The notes beneath the pieces are model-generated. The model was given only the letters and a program-made list of their open reading frames with translations. It ran no database searches and had not been told where the DNA came from. The position numbers and the translations under genes are program-made. DNA of 49,541 nt from Bacilli bacterium (GTDB lineage Bacteria > Bacillota_I > Bacilli_A > RF39 > UBA660): the NCBI GenBank assembly GCA_900753325.1, contig CAADYO010000008.1:1-49541 (forward strand). The letters are read 5' to 3'. Numbering within the stretch: position 1 is the first letter of the stretch; each line of letters begins with the position of its first letter. This document shows positions 32,192-40,477 of this stretch, one piece after another.

Positions 32192-33184
32192 ATGAAGACC
32201 ATTCTTAAGTTCTTCATTAATATTTTTAAAACTTTTTTAAAAGGATTTTACTTTTTGTGTTCTATTTTATCTAAGGGTTTCTTCTTTTATCCGAAGCAAT
32301 TATTTGCTTTCTTGAAGAAGATTTTTAAGAAAAGTACTTTTTTTGATAAACTGGTTGAGCATTATACTAAAAGACAGGAACAACCAGAATTTTGTTTATT
32401 AATTATTTTATATGTTTTGGCTTTTGTTACGCTTTTTAAAATTCTATATGTTAAGCCAGTAGAAGTTGTTCATCATAATATTAACCCTTCTGATAATACA
32501 CCAATTAAAAGTGATGATTCTACTACTCCGGCTAGTGATGGTACTAATACTAGTAATTCTAGTACTGGTACTGGTATTTTTGAAGATAGCAATCCATACA
32601 GAAAGTTTGCAAAAACAAAACTTGATCAAGTTAATATTGCTGAGTTGAAAAAACAAAATCCAGATGTAGTTGGTTGGTTAAGTGTTAATGGTACTAATAT
32701 TAATTATCCAATCGTAAAAAGTAATGATAATGACTATTATTTAGGACATTCGTTTAATAAAAGAAGTACGCAGACTGGTTGGACTTTTATGGATTATAGA
32801 AATAATTCTAATATGAGTGATTATAATACTATTTTCTATGGACATAACTTACTTAATAAGACAGCATTTGGTAGTCTTTCTAATATCTTTACAGAGAAAT
32901 GGGTTAATAATTCAAATAAATCTATTGTGTTTATAACAGAGAAAAAAACTTATTACTATACTATTTTTTCTGCATATTATACATCCCCAGAAGTTTATTA
33001 TTTACAGAATGTATTTTATAGTAAGGATGAATATCAAAGTTTTTTAAATACAATTAGTTCTAGAAATGCTTTAGCTATTGATAATAGTGTTAGCGTTAAT
33101 GATCGAATTATTACCTTATCGACATGTCATGATGGCAGTTCTGGTAGAAGTGTTGTTCATGCTAGACTTGTTTCCGTATATTAA
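32192..33184 (+). CDS. srtB: Class B sortase
   Basis: 330-aa membrane transpeptidase with catalytic H218 (IFYGHNLL), C312 (LSTCHDG) and R319 (GRSVV) all present. The class B landmarks are NPDVVGWLSVNGTNINYPIV and the DYYLGHSF block before the His. The N terminus is unusually long: about 65 basic residues with hydrophobic stretches, a membrane helix at about 67-88, then a Thr/Ser/Asn-rich linker (100-130). No obvious NPQTN-type substrate is encoded nearby, so its target is unknown; the preceding low-complexity protein is its only operon partner. Confidence 0.93.
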   Translation: MKTILKFFINIFKTFLKGFYFLCSILSKGFFFYPKQLFAFLKKIFKKSTFFDKLVEHYTKRQEQPEFCLLIILYVLAFVTLFKILYVKPVEVVHHNINPSDNTPIKSDDSTTPASDGTNTSNSSTGTGIFEDSNPYRKFAKTKLDQVNIAELKKQNPDVVGWLSVNGTNINYPIVKSNDNDYYLGHSFNKRSTQTGWTFMDYRNNSNMSDYNTIFYGHNLLNKTAFGSLSNIFTEKWVNNSNKSIVFITEKKTYYYTIFSAYYTSPEVYYLQNVFYSKDEYQSFLNTISSRNALAIDNSVSVNDRIITLSTCHDGSSGRSVVHARLVSVY

Positions 33185-33211
33185 ACCTATTTATAGGTTT
33201 TTTCTTTTTAA
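33183..33211 (+). terminator. Terminator after srtB
   Basis: Perfect 8-bp stem AAACCTAT / ATAGGTTT overlapping the stop, TT loop, followed by TTTTCTTTTT. Confidence 0.85.
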
Positions 33212-33295
33212 ATTAATTTGATATAATATTATTTAGTTATGAATAATAAGAAAAATTTAGTATAATATAGTGATGATTGTATAGGTGGTGATACT

Positions 33296-35464
33296 TTGAT
33301 TATTGGAGTATTAGTTGAATTATCTAATAAAAATATTGACCGAGTATTTGATTATAATGTGCCGGATGTATTTTTAGATAAAATAAAGTTAGGTATTAGA
33401 GTAAAGGTACCATTCGGAAGAATGGAACTTGAAGGTTTTGTAGTTGAAATAAAGAATAATACTGATGTTTCAGTTAAAGATATCCTTGATGTTGTTGATG
33501 ATGAAGTTATTTTAAATGAAGAATTACTAGAACTTGGTAAGAAAATGCAAGAAGATACTTTGTCTACTTTAATTAGCTGCTATCAAGTTATGTTACCTAA
33601 GGCATTAAAAGCTAAAAATGGTACAACTATTAACAAAAGACTAGATACTTATTATCATTTGAAGGAAGATAATATTGATTATTCTAAATTAACTTCAAAG
33701 CAACTAGAGATTGTTAAATTATGTTTAGAGAAGAAAAATGTTATAAAAAAAGAACTTGTTAATATATCTAGTAGTTCCTTGTCTACTTTAGTAAAAAAGG
33801 GTATTTTAATAGAAGAGTTGGTTGATCATTATAGGGTTAGTTATAATGAAAAGATAGAGCCTAAAAAAGAACTTACTGTTGATCAAAGAAAAGTAGTTGA
33901 TGAGGTTCTTAAAAATCCTTTACATTGTACCTATTTACTTTATGGTGTTACTGGTTCTGGTAAAACTGAAGTTTATATGGAGTTGATTGAGGATGCTTTA
34001 AAAACTGGTAAAACTAGTATTGTCTTGGTTCCAGAAATCAGCTTGACTCCACAAATGGTTTTGCGTTTTCAAAAACGTTTTGGTAATAATATTGCGGCAC
34101 TTCATTCGGCTTTATCTGATGGTGAAAAATATGATGAATGGCGAAGAATTGTTTCGGGAGATGCCAAGATTGTTATTGGTGCGAGGAGTGCTATATTTGC
34201 CCCTTTAAAGAATATAGGTATGATAATAGTAGATGAGGAGCATAGCGATTCTTATAAACAAGATGATTCTAATCCTAGATATAATGCTAAGGACGTAGCG
34301 ATTTTAAGAGGTAAATATCATAATTGCCCAGTTATAATGGGAAGTGCTACACCGACATTAGAGAGTTTCGCTAGAGCTAAAAAGGGCGTTTTTAAGCTTT
34401 TAGAATTACCTAATAGAATTAATGGAAAGAAACTTCCTAATATTAAAATAATTGATATGAATGAAATGATGAAAAAAACTACTGGTCATTTTTCTTTGGA
34501 TTTGTTAAATGCTATAAAGGTACGTTTAGAAAGAGATGAACAAGTAATATTACTTCTTAATAGACGAGGATATTCATCATTTGTTACTTGTAAAAATTGT
34601 GGTTATACCTTTAAATGTCCTAACTGTGATATTACGCTTACTTATCATAAAAGCAGTAATACTTTGCGATGTCATTATTGTGGATATGGAACAAAAGTTT
34701 ATGATACTTGTCCGGAATGTCATGAGAAGTCTATTAGTGATTTAGGGGTTGGTACAGAAAAGGTTGAGGAAGAATTAAATAAATTACTTCCTGATAGTAA
34801 AATTTTAAGAATGGATTTTGATACAACTAGTAGAAAAGGCATGCATGAGAAAATGATTATGGCCTTTAAAAATCAAGAATATAATATACTACTTGGTACA
34901 CAGATAGTTAGTAAGGGACTTGATTTTGATAATGTTACTTTAGTTGGAGTAATAAATGCTGATACAAGTTTAAATATTCCAGATTTTAGAAGTAGTGAGA
35001 CAACTTTTTCACTTTTGGCTCAAGTTGCTGGTAGGGCAGGAAGAAGTGATAAAGAAGGAGAAGTCATTATTCAAACTTTTAATCCTGAACATTATGCAAT
35101 TAAATATACTAAGAACCATGATTATTTAGGCTTTTATCAACAAGAAATGTTTATTAGAAGAGAGTTAAAGTATCCACCATTTTATTATATATGTTATTTA
35201 AGAATATCTGGGAAAGATTCTAATTATATTTTGTGTGAAGCTAATAAAATAAAACGTGTATTAGAAAATAACTTGGATAGTACAATTATACTTGGACCAT
35301 CACCAGCTAATATATTTAGACTTAGTAATATATATAGATATGGTATTATTTTAAAATATAAAAAGGATGGTAATTTAAGAGAAGTTTTAAATAAAATAAT
35401 AGATCATTATAAAGATAATAGTAAGATTAAGATAGATATTAATTTTAATCCTAGTCATTTTTAA
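33296..35464 (+). CDS. priA: Replication restart helicase PriA
   Basis: Superfamily 2 helicase (722 aa) that reloads the replisome at stalled forks. The N-terminal DNA-binding domain (1-105) is followed by Walker A GVTGSGKT (217-224), a DEEH Walker B box, and the Cys-rich zinc insertion (CKNCGYTFKCPNCD, CHYCG, CPEC) with eight cysteines. The late helicase motifs include GTQIVSKGLDFD and QVAGRAGRSDKEGEV. It starts with TTG 33296 after AGGTGGTGAT. It opens the housekeeping cluster that runs to rpe. Confidence 0.97.
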   Translation: MIIGVLVELSNKNIDRVFDYNVPDVFLDKIKLGIRVKVPFGRMELEGFVVEIKNNTDVSVKDILDVVDDEVILNEELLELGKKMQEDTLSTLISCYQVMLPKALKAKNGTTINKRLDTYYHLKEDNIDYSKLTSKQLEIVKLCLEKKNVIKKELVNISSSSLSTLVKKGILIEELVDHYRVSYNEKIEPKKELTVDQRKVVDEVLKNPLHCTYLLYGVTGSGKTEVYMELIEDALKTGKTSIVLVPEISLTPQMVLRFQKRFGNNIAALHSALSDGEKYDEWRRIVSGDAKIVIGARSAIFAPLKNIGMIIVDEEHSDSYKQDDSNPRYNAKDVAILRGKYHNCPVIMGSATPTLESFARAKKGVFKLLELPNRINGKKLPNIKIIDMNEMMKKTTGHFSLDLLNAIKVRLERDEQVILLLNRRGYSSFVTCKNCGYTFKCPNCDITLTYHKSSNTLRCHYCGYGTKVYDTCPECHEKSISDLGVGTEKVEEELNKLLPDSKILRMDFDTTSRKGMHEKMIMAFKNQEYNILLGTQIVSKGLDFDNVTLVGVINADTSLNIPDFRSSETTFSLLAQVAGRAGRSDKEGEVIIQTFNPEHYAIKYTKNHDYLGFYQQEMFIRRELKYPPFYYICYLRISGKDSNYILCEANKIKRVLENNLDSTIILGPSPANIFRLSNIYRYGIILKYKKDGNLREVLNKIIDHYKDNSKIKIDINFNPSHF

Positions 35465-35474
35465 AAAATTGTGT

Positions 35475-35503
35475 TATTCTATTATTAGAATAGGGAGTTT
35501 TTT
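35475..35503 (+). terminator. Possible terminator after priA overlapping the next ribosome site
   Basis: 7-bp stem TATTCTA / TAGAATA followed by GGGAG and six T; GGGAG is also the ribosome site of the gene at 35506. Partial read-through is likely. Confidence 0.5.
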
Positions 35504-35505
35504 GT

Positions 35506-35781
35506 ATGGGTAATAATTTTTTTAATAATATGACTAATCAGGATGAAAACAATAATACAGATGATTCTTGGTCTTCTAGTGAAATGAATAATTTTAATGA
35601 ATTGGAAACTAACAAAAAAAATTTTGAGGAATTTAACCAGGTTATGGACAATGCTTCGAAAAAATATGATTCTTATTTAGATAGAAATAATGTTTTTGTT
35701 AAAATTTTGTTATTTTGTATATTAGCTTTTGTTATACTTGGTTGTTTATATTATTTTATTTTATGGTTTGGTAATAAGTAG
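35506..35781 (+). CDS. Small single-pass membrane protein
   Basis: 91 aa. The first two thirds are Asn/Asp/Glu-rich and hydrophilic (cytoplasmic), the end is one membrane helix (about 66-88) with a two-residue tail. No family is recognised. It lies between priA and fmt, where B. subtilis has def. Confidence 0.7.
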   Translation: MGNNFFNNMTNQDENNNTDDSWSSSEMNNFNELETNKKNFEEFNQVMDNASKKYDSYLDRNNVFVKILLFCILAFVILGCLYYFILWFGNK

Positions 35782-35813
35782 TTTATGTTACCTTTTAGGT
35801 TGGTGAGGTACTA

Positions 35814-36986
35814 GTGTTAGAAAGTATTTTTAAAAGAAGAGATGTGTTAGAATTTATTGATGAGGTAATTTCTAACGTGAGTTATTGTGATAAGAAAAGC
35901 AGTAATGGTTATGAGGCTTTTTCAGGCTCAACATTAGCTCTTTTTACTTTTTTTGATGCATTATATAAATATAAAATTATAATAGAAGTTGATTATTATT
36001 TAGATGAGTATGTTACACAGATTAGAAAATTAATTAAAAAACTTGATAATTTTAATGATATAAATGAGGGTATAAATGCTGTTATCGGGAAAATGTGTGC
36101 TTTAAAATTAGGATTATCTAATCAGGATGATAATTTAACTAAGGAATACATTATTAAGTATATTTATGATAAGTATATTGTTAATGGGTATATATTTCAT
36201 GGCTTTCCTAGTGTTTATAGAGAAAGTATTTCTAGAACTGGGTTAGTGCCTGAGGAGTATCATAATAATTATGATAAGTTTATTGAAATTAATAAGATAT
36301 TTGCAAGACATGGATATTCTAATATTTTGGAAAAGGACTTTAATGCTAAAAGTGTTTGTTTTACTGATAGTTTTGTGATGGGCTGTTTTTATGCTTATGC
36401 TGCACCAATGTATTTTTATAGATTGGTTGGTAGTAATGATTTAGGTATTGAATCTTTTGATAAATCGGCTTACCTAGAAAACAATTATTTTGCTTGTTTT
36501 AATAATCTTAACTTAGTGATGAAGAAAGCTAGGCTTTCTGATAATGAGAAGAAGCTTGTTATTAAGTATTGCTTTGATGAATGGAAGAATATTAAACGTG
36601 ATATTACTACAGTTAGTATTTTATTGGTAAAAAGAAAGAAATATAGCCTTGATAGTTTAGCTGATTATAATGAAATAATTAGTGATAGCCATTCATGTAA
36701 ACTTAGCGTTTCAATAGGAAAGATATTTAATAGTTATAATAGTAATATCAAAATATTTGATAGTATTAGTTCTAATGAATTAAAATTTATAAATATTAAT
36801 AATTATAAGGTTCTTAGAAATATTAGGAGAGAAATATTAGAAAAAGAAAAAAATAGACAGGATCAATATAATAATGGTAAGATAGTTAATGCCTATGGTA
36901 GTGCTTCCATTTTGATGCTTTTAGGTTCTTTGTTTATTACTTTAGGTGTAATTATGACTATTTTGATGGTTAGCAGAGGGGGATAA
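35814..36986 (+). CDS. Unknown protein with an ADP-ribosyltransferase-like motif pattern and C-terminal anchor
   Basis: 390 aa. Residues 125-200 read GYIFHGFPSVYRESISRTGL, later KSVCFTDSFVMGCFYAYA. The order (hydrophobic strand with H129-G, a helix with SISRTGL, then an FTDS strand and a Tyr nearby, Y193) is like the strand-1 His, SIxxxGL helix and YFxxS strand of PARP/RNA 2'-phosphotransferase-type ART folds. No final catalytic Glu can be assigned. The rest is helical and lysine-rich, and the end has one membrane helix (about 362-386). It begins with GTG 35814 after GGTGAGG. fmt follows 5 nt later. It is not a recognised family; the ART idea is inference. Confidence 0.7.
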   Translation: MLESIFKRRDVLEFIDEVISNVSYCDKKSSNGYEAFSGSTLALFTFFDALYKYKIIIEVDYYLDEYVTQIRKLIKKLDNFNDINEGINAVIGKMCALKLGLSNQDDNLTKEYIIKYIYDKYIVNGYIFHGFPSVYRESISRTGLVPEEYHNNYDKFIEINKIFARHGYSNILEKDFNAKSVCFTDSFVMGCFYAYAAPMYFYRLVGSNDLGIESFDKSAYLENNYFACFNNLNLVMKKARLSDNEKKLVIKYCFDEWKNIKRDITTVSILLVKRKKYSLDSLADYNEIISDSHSCKLSVSIGKIFNSYNSNIKIFDSISSNELKFININNYKVLRNIRREILEKEKNRQDQYNNGKIVNAYGSASILMLLGSLFITLGVIMTILMVSRGG

Positions 36987-36991
36987 TAACT

Positions 36992-37930
36992 ATGGATAAG
37001 GTTAGAGTTGTTTTTATGGGAACACCTGATTTTGCAGTTCCTATTTTAGAGGGTTTAATTGATAATTATGAGGTTGTTTTAGTTGTTAGTCAACCAGATA
37101 AAAGGGTTGGAAGAAAGCAGGAGCTTGTTAATACTCCTGTAAAAAGTATGGCTCTTAAACATAATATTTCGGTATTTCAACCAGTTAAAATAAAAGAAGA
37201 CTATAAAAAAATATTAGAAGTGGAGCCAGATATTATTATTACTTGTGCGTATGGACAAATTATACCAAAAGAGTTACTTGATTATCCAAGACTTGGCTGT
37301 ATTAATGTGCATGCTTCATTACTTCCTAAATTAAGAGGTGGGGCACCAATTCATAGAGCTATCATTGATGGTTATAGTGAAACTGGTATAACGATAATGT
37401 ATATGGATGAAAAGATGGATACTGGTGATATTATTTCTAAAGACTCTACTACAATTCTTTCTAGTGATGACTTAGAAAGTTTACACGATAGACTTAGTAT
37501 GATGGGGAAAAAATTATTATTAGAAACATTACCTAGTATTATTGATGGTACTAATAAGAGAGAAAAACAGAATGAGAAAGAAGCAACTTATGCTTATAAT
37601 ATTAAAAGAGAAGAAGAACATATTGATTTAAATAAAAGTCAGGAACAAGTATTTAATCAAATAAGAGGATTATCTCCTGTACCTGGAGCTAATTTATTAA
37701 TAGATGATCAAGAATTTAAAATATATCGTGCAGAAATAAGTAATAGAAAATTTAATGATAAAAAGATTGGCTGTATAACTGGTCTTTATAAAAATGGTAT
37801 TGGTGTTATGACTGGTACAGGGGAAATAATTCTTACAGATATTAAACCATTTGGTAAAAAAAGAATGACTGCTTCTAGTTATATAAATGGTTTACATGAT
37901 AAAAATTTAATTGGTAAGGTGTTAAAGTAA
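36992..37930 (+). CDS. fmt: Methionyl-tRNA formyltransferase
   Basis: 312-aa enzyme that formylates Met-tRNAi for translation initiation. It begins VRVVFMGTPDFAVPILEGL and has SQPDKRVGRKQEL, the NVHASLLPKLRGGAPIHRAI active-site block with the catalytic Asn-His, and the METGDI-like KMDTGDIIS segment. The C-terminal OB-like domain is present. def, the deformylase that usually sits next to fmt, is absent from the cluster, so it must lie elsewhere. Confidence 0.97.
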   Translation: MDKVRVVFMGTPDFAVPILEGLIDNYEVVLVVSQPDKRVGRKQELVNTPVKSMALKHNISVFQPVKIKEDYKKILEVEPDIIITCAYGQIIPKELLDYPRLGCINVHASLLPKLRGGAPIHRAIIDGYSETGITIMYMDEKMDTGDIISKDSTTILSSDDLESLHDRLSMMGKKLLLETLPSIIDGTNKREKQNEKEATYAYNIKREEEHIDLNKSQEQVFNQIRGLSPVPGANLLIDDQEFKIYRAEISNRKFNDKKIGCITGLYKNGIGVMTGTGEIILTDIKPFGKKRMTASSYINGLHDKNLIGKVLK

Positions 37931-38650
37931 ATGAAGGAAAAGATTAAGAAGTTTAGAGATTTAATTAAAGAATTAAAAAAGACACCTAAAGGTAGAGCTA
38001 TTTTATTCTTTGGTTTTTATTTATTATTCTTTTTGATATTGGCAGTAGTTGCTAGAATAAGTCCTAAATATACGACTTCTATAGATGATTATAAGGGCAA
38101 TGATTTATCTGATACAGCATTAACTGCAAAAAATTATAAGTATGATTATACAATTAGTGTTGATGGTATTAATTATAATTATTCTGGTGTTAGTGATGGT
38201 ACTTCACAATTATTTACATATACAGTTGATTCTGTTGAAGTGCAATATTATAAAAATTCGTTAGAGTATTTTAAAAATAATAATGGTTTGTGGATTAAAA
38301 CCGATAATCCATATTTATATGAGGAATTTTTAGATTATAATAAAATTAGTGATATTTTTGTGGATGCTTCTTATATTTCAAAAACAGAGTTTGAATCTGG
38401 GGAAGCTATTTATAATTTTCAAATTGCAACAGCTAATATAGTAGAAAAATTAGATAAAACAGATATAGATATAGAGGATATACCTAATGACATTAAGTTC
38501 TCAACGGATAGTGAAGGGCAAATTAATAAAATAGAATTAAATTTAAGTAGTTATGGTAAGTATAAAAATATTTGTAATAATACTTTCTTGATTACACTGA
38601 ATTATAGTGATTTTGGAAATATTTCAGAAATTGTTAGTCCTATTGATTAG
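37931..38650 (+). CDS. Single-pass extracytoplasmic protein of unknown function
   Basis: 239 aa: a basic cytoplasmic tail (1-23), a membrane helix (about 24-44) and a 195-residue outer domain rich in Tyr, Asn, Asp and Ser (KNYKYDYTISVDGINYNYSG near 67) that looks like paired beta-strands. Its start directly abuts the fmt stop, so it is translated with fmt. It sits where rsmB is found in B. subtilis. No family is recognised. Confidence 0.72.
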   Translation: MKEKIKKFRDLIKELKKTPKGRAILFFGFYLLFFLILAVVARISPKYTTSIDDYKGNDLSDTALTAKNYKYDYTISVDGINYNYSGVSDGTSQLFTYTVDSVEVQYYKNSLEYFKNNNGLWIKTDNPYLYEEFLDYNKISDIFVDASYISKTEFESGEAIYNFQIATANIVEKLDKTDIDIEDIPNDIKFSTDSEGQINKIELNLSSYGKYKNICNNTFLITLNYSDFGNISEIVSPID

Positions 38651-38711
38651 CAATTCTTTTTCTTTTTGGAAAAATATTGTATAATACATATAGATTGTTA
38701 GGTGATTTGTT

Positions 38712-39731
38712 TTGAATATTTATGGATTAACTTTGGAAGAATTAGAAAATTATTTTATAGACGTTGGTTCTAAAAAGTTTCATGCTGATCAGTTGTTTTC
38801 TTGGTTGTATGAGAAGAGAATAAAAAGTTATGATGAAGCTACTAATATAAAAAAAGAATTATTAGAAAAAGTTTCTCATGATTATAGTATTGATCATTTA
38901 AAATTAGTTAGTGTAGAAAGAGATGTTGATGTTTGTAAGTACTTATTTGAACTTAGTGATTCAGAACATATTGAAGCAGTTTTGATGAAACATGACTATG
39001 GTAATAGTGTTTGTGTTTCTTCTGAAGTTGGTTGCAATATGGGATGTAGGTTTTGTGAATCTGGAAGAAGAAAAAAGGTACGTAATCTAGAAACTTATGA
39101 AATGGTTTTACAGATTTTAATGATTGAGGAAGATTTGAAAGAGAGAATTAGTCATGTTGTTGTGATGGGAATTGGTGAACCTTTTGATAATTATGATAAT
39201 CTAGTTAAATTTTTGAAGATTATTAATCATCCTAAGGGACTTGCAATAGGATCTAGACATATAACGGTATCTACTTGTGGAATTGTTCCAAAAATAAAAG
39301 AATTTAGTGAGTTGGGTTTACAGTTTAATTTAGCGGTTAGCCTACATGCTCCTAATGATGAGATTAGAGATAAAATAATGCCAATTAATAAAGTGTATCC
39401 TTTAGAAGTACTTATACCAGCGTTAAAAGAATATTATAATAAGACTAATAGAAGAATTACTTTTGAATATGTTTTATTAGATGGTATTAATGATAGTGTG
39501 GAATGTGCTTTAGAACTTAGTAATTTGGTTAGGAATATGAACTGTTATATTAACCTGATTCCATATAATGAGACACATAATTTAAACTTTAAGCGAAGTA
39601 GTACTGTTCAAATTATGAAATTCTATGATATACTTAAGAAAAATAATATCAGTGTAACTATCAGAAAAGAATTTGGCAGTAAGATAAGTGCTGCATGTGG
39701 ACAACTTAGAAGTAAAAAGGAGGAAGTATGA
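38712..39731 (+). CDS. rlmN: 23S rRNA/tRNA (adenine-C2) methyltransferase RlmN
   Basis: Radical SAM enzyme (339 aa) that methylates A2503 of 23S rRNA and A37 of some tRNAs. The cluster cysteines C108, C112 and C115 are in VGCNMGCRFC, and C329 in SAACGQL is the C-terminal catalytic cysteine. GIGEPFDN is the conserved GxGEP motif. The start is TTG 38712 after AGGTGAT. A TATAAT at 38680 suggests a promoter of its own. The stop overlaps prpC by 4 nt. Confidence 0.96.
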   Translation: MNIYGLTLEELENYFIDVGSKKFHADQLFSWLYEKRIKSYDEATNIKKELLEKVSHDYSIDHLKLVSVERDVDVCKYLFELSDSEHIEAVLMKHDYGNSVCVSSEVGCNMGCRFCESGRRKKVRNLETYEMVLQILMIEEDLKERISHVVVMGIGEPFDNYDNLVKFLKIINHPKGLAIGSRHITVSTCGIVPKIKEFSELGLQFNLAVSLHAPNDEIRDKIMPINKVYPLEVLIPALKEYYNKTNRRITFEYVLLDGINDSVECALELSNLVRNMNCYINLIPYNETHNLNFKRSSTVQIMKFYDILKKNNISVTIRKEFGSKISAACGQLRSKKEEV

Positions 39732-40477
39732 GATCATTTTATTTAACTGATGCGGGTAAAGTTAGAGATCATAATGAAGATAGCGTCATTATAGTTAGAA
39801 ATAGTGATGATGAATACTTACTAGCAATAGCTGATGGAATGGGTGGACATTCTGCCGGTGAGGTTGCTAGTTCGATTGCCATTGGTTATTTAGGTAAACA
39901 CTTTAAAGAAACTTTTATTCATTTAAATAAGGTTAGCGCTATAAATTGGATTAGAGATGCTGTTGATGAAATTAATACTTTGATTTTTCAACATGAAAAG
40001 ACGCATCCTGAGAGTAAGGGAATGGGTACAACATTAGTACTTGCAGTTTATACAAAAGATTATCTATTATTTGGAAATGTTGGAGACTCTTCTGGTTTTG
40101 TGTTAAAGGATGATGAATTAAGAAAGGTTACTTATGACCATACTTTGGTTAATTTATTAGTTAGTGCTGGAGAACTTACTAAAGAGGAGGCTAGTAGTCA
40201 TCCTAAGAAAAATGTATTGATGAAGGCTCTTGGTGCCGCAATAAATGTAGATGTTGATATATTTGAATGTGATATGGATATGAATATTAGAGAGGTTCTA
40301 TTATGTAGTGATGGACTTACTAATATGTTAGATAGAGAACAAATAGAAAAAGTACTACTTGGTGAAGGTAGTGTTGAGGAAAAGGTAGAAAAATTGATTA
40401 AAAAAGCGAATAATCGTGGGGGTACAGATAATATTTCGGTTGCTTATTTGACTTTAGAAGAAGAAGGTGACAAATAG
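39728..40477 (+). CDS. prpC: PP2C-type Ser/Thr protein phosphatase
   Basis: 249-aa metal-dependent phosphatase that reverses PrkC phosphorylation. PP2C motifs are intact: TDAGKVRDHNEDS at the start, LLAIADGMGGHSAGEVAS, GTTLVLAV, FGNVGDSSGFV, and RGGTDNISVAYL with the late metal-binding Asp. It overlaps the kinase gene by one nucleotide, the usual phosphatase-kinase pair. Confidence 0.97.
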   Translation: MRSFYLTDAGKVRDHNEDSVIIVRNSDDEYLLAIADGMGGHSAGEVASSIAIGYLGKHFKETFIHLNKVSAINWIRDAVDEINTLIFQHEKTHPESKGMGTTLVLAVYTKDYLLFGNVGDSSGFVLKDDELRKVTYDHTLVNLLVSAGELTKEEASSHPKKNVLMKALGAAINVDVDIFECDMDMNIREVLLCSDGLTNMLDREQIEKVLLGEGSVEEKVEKLIKKANNRGGTDNISVAYLTLEEEGDK

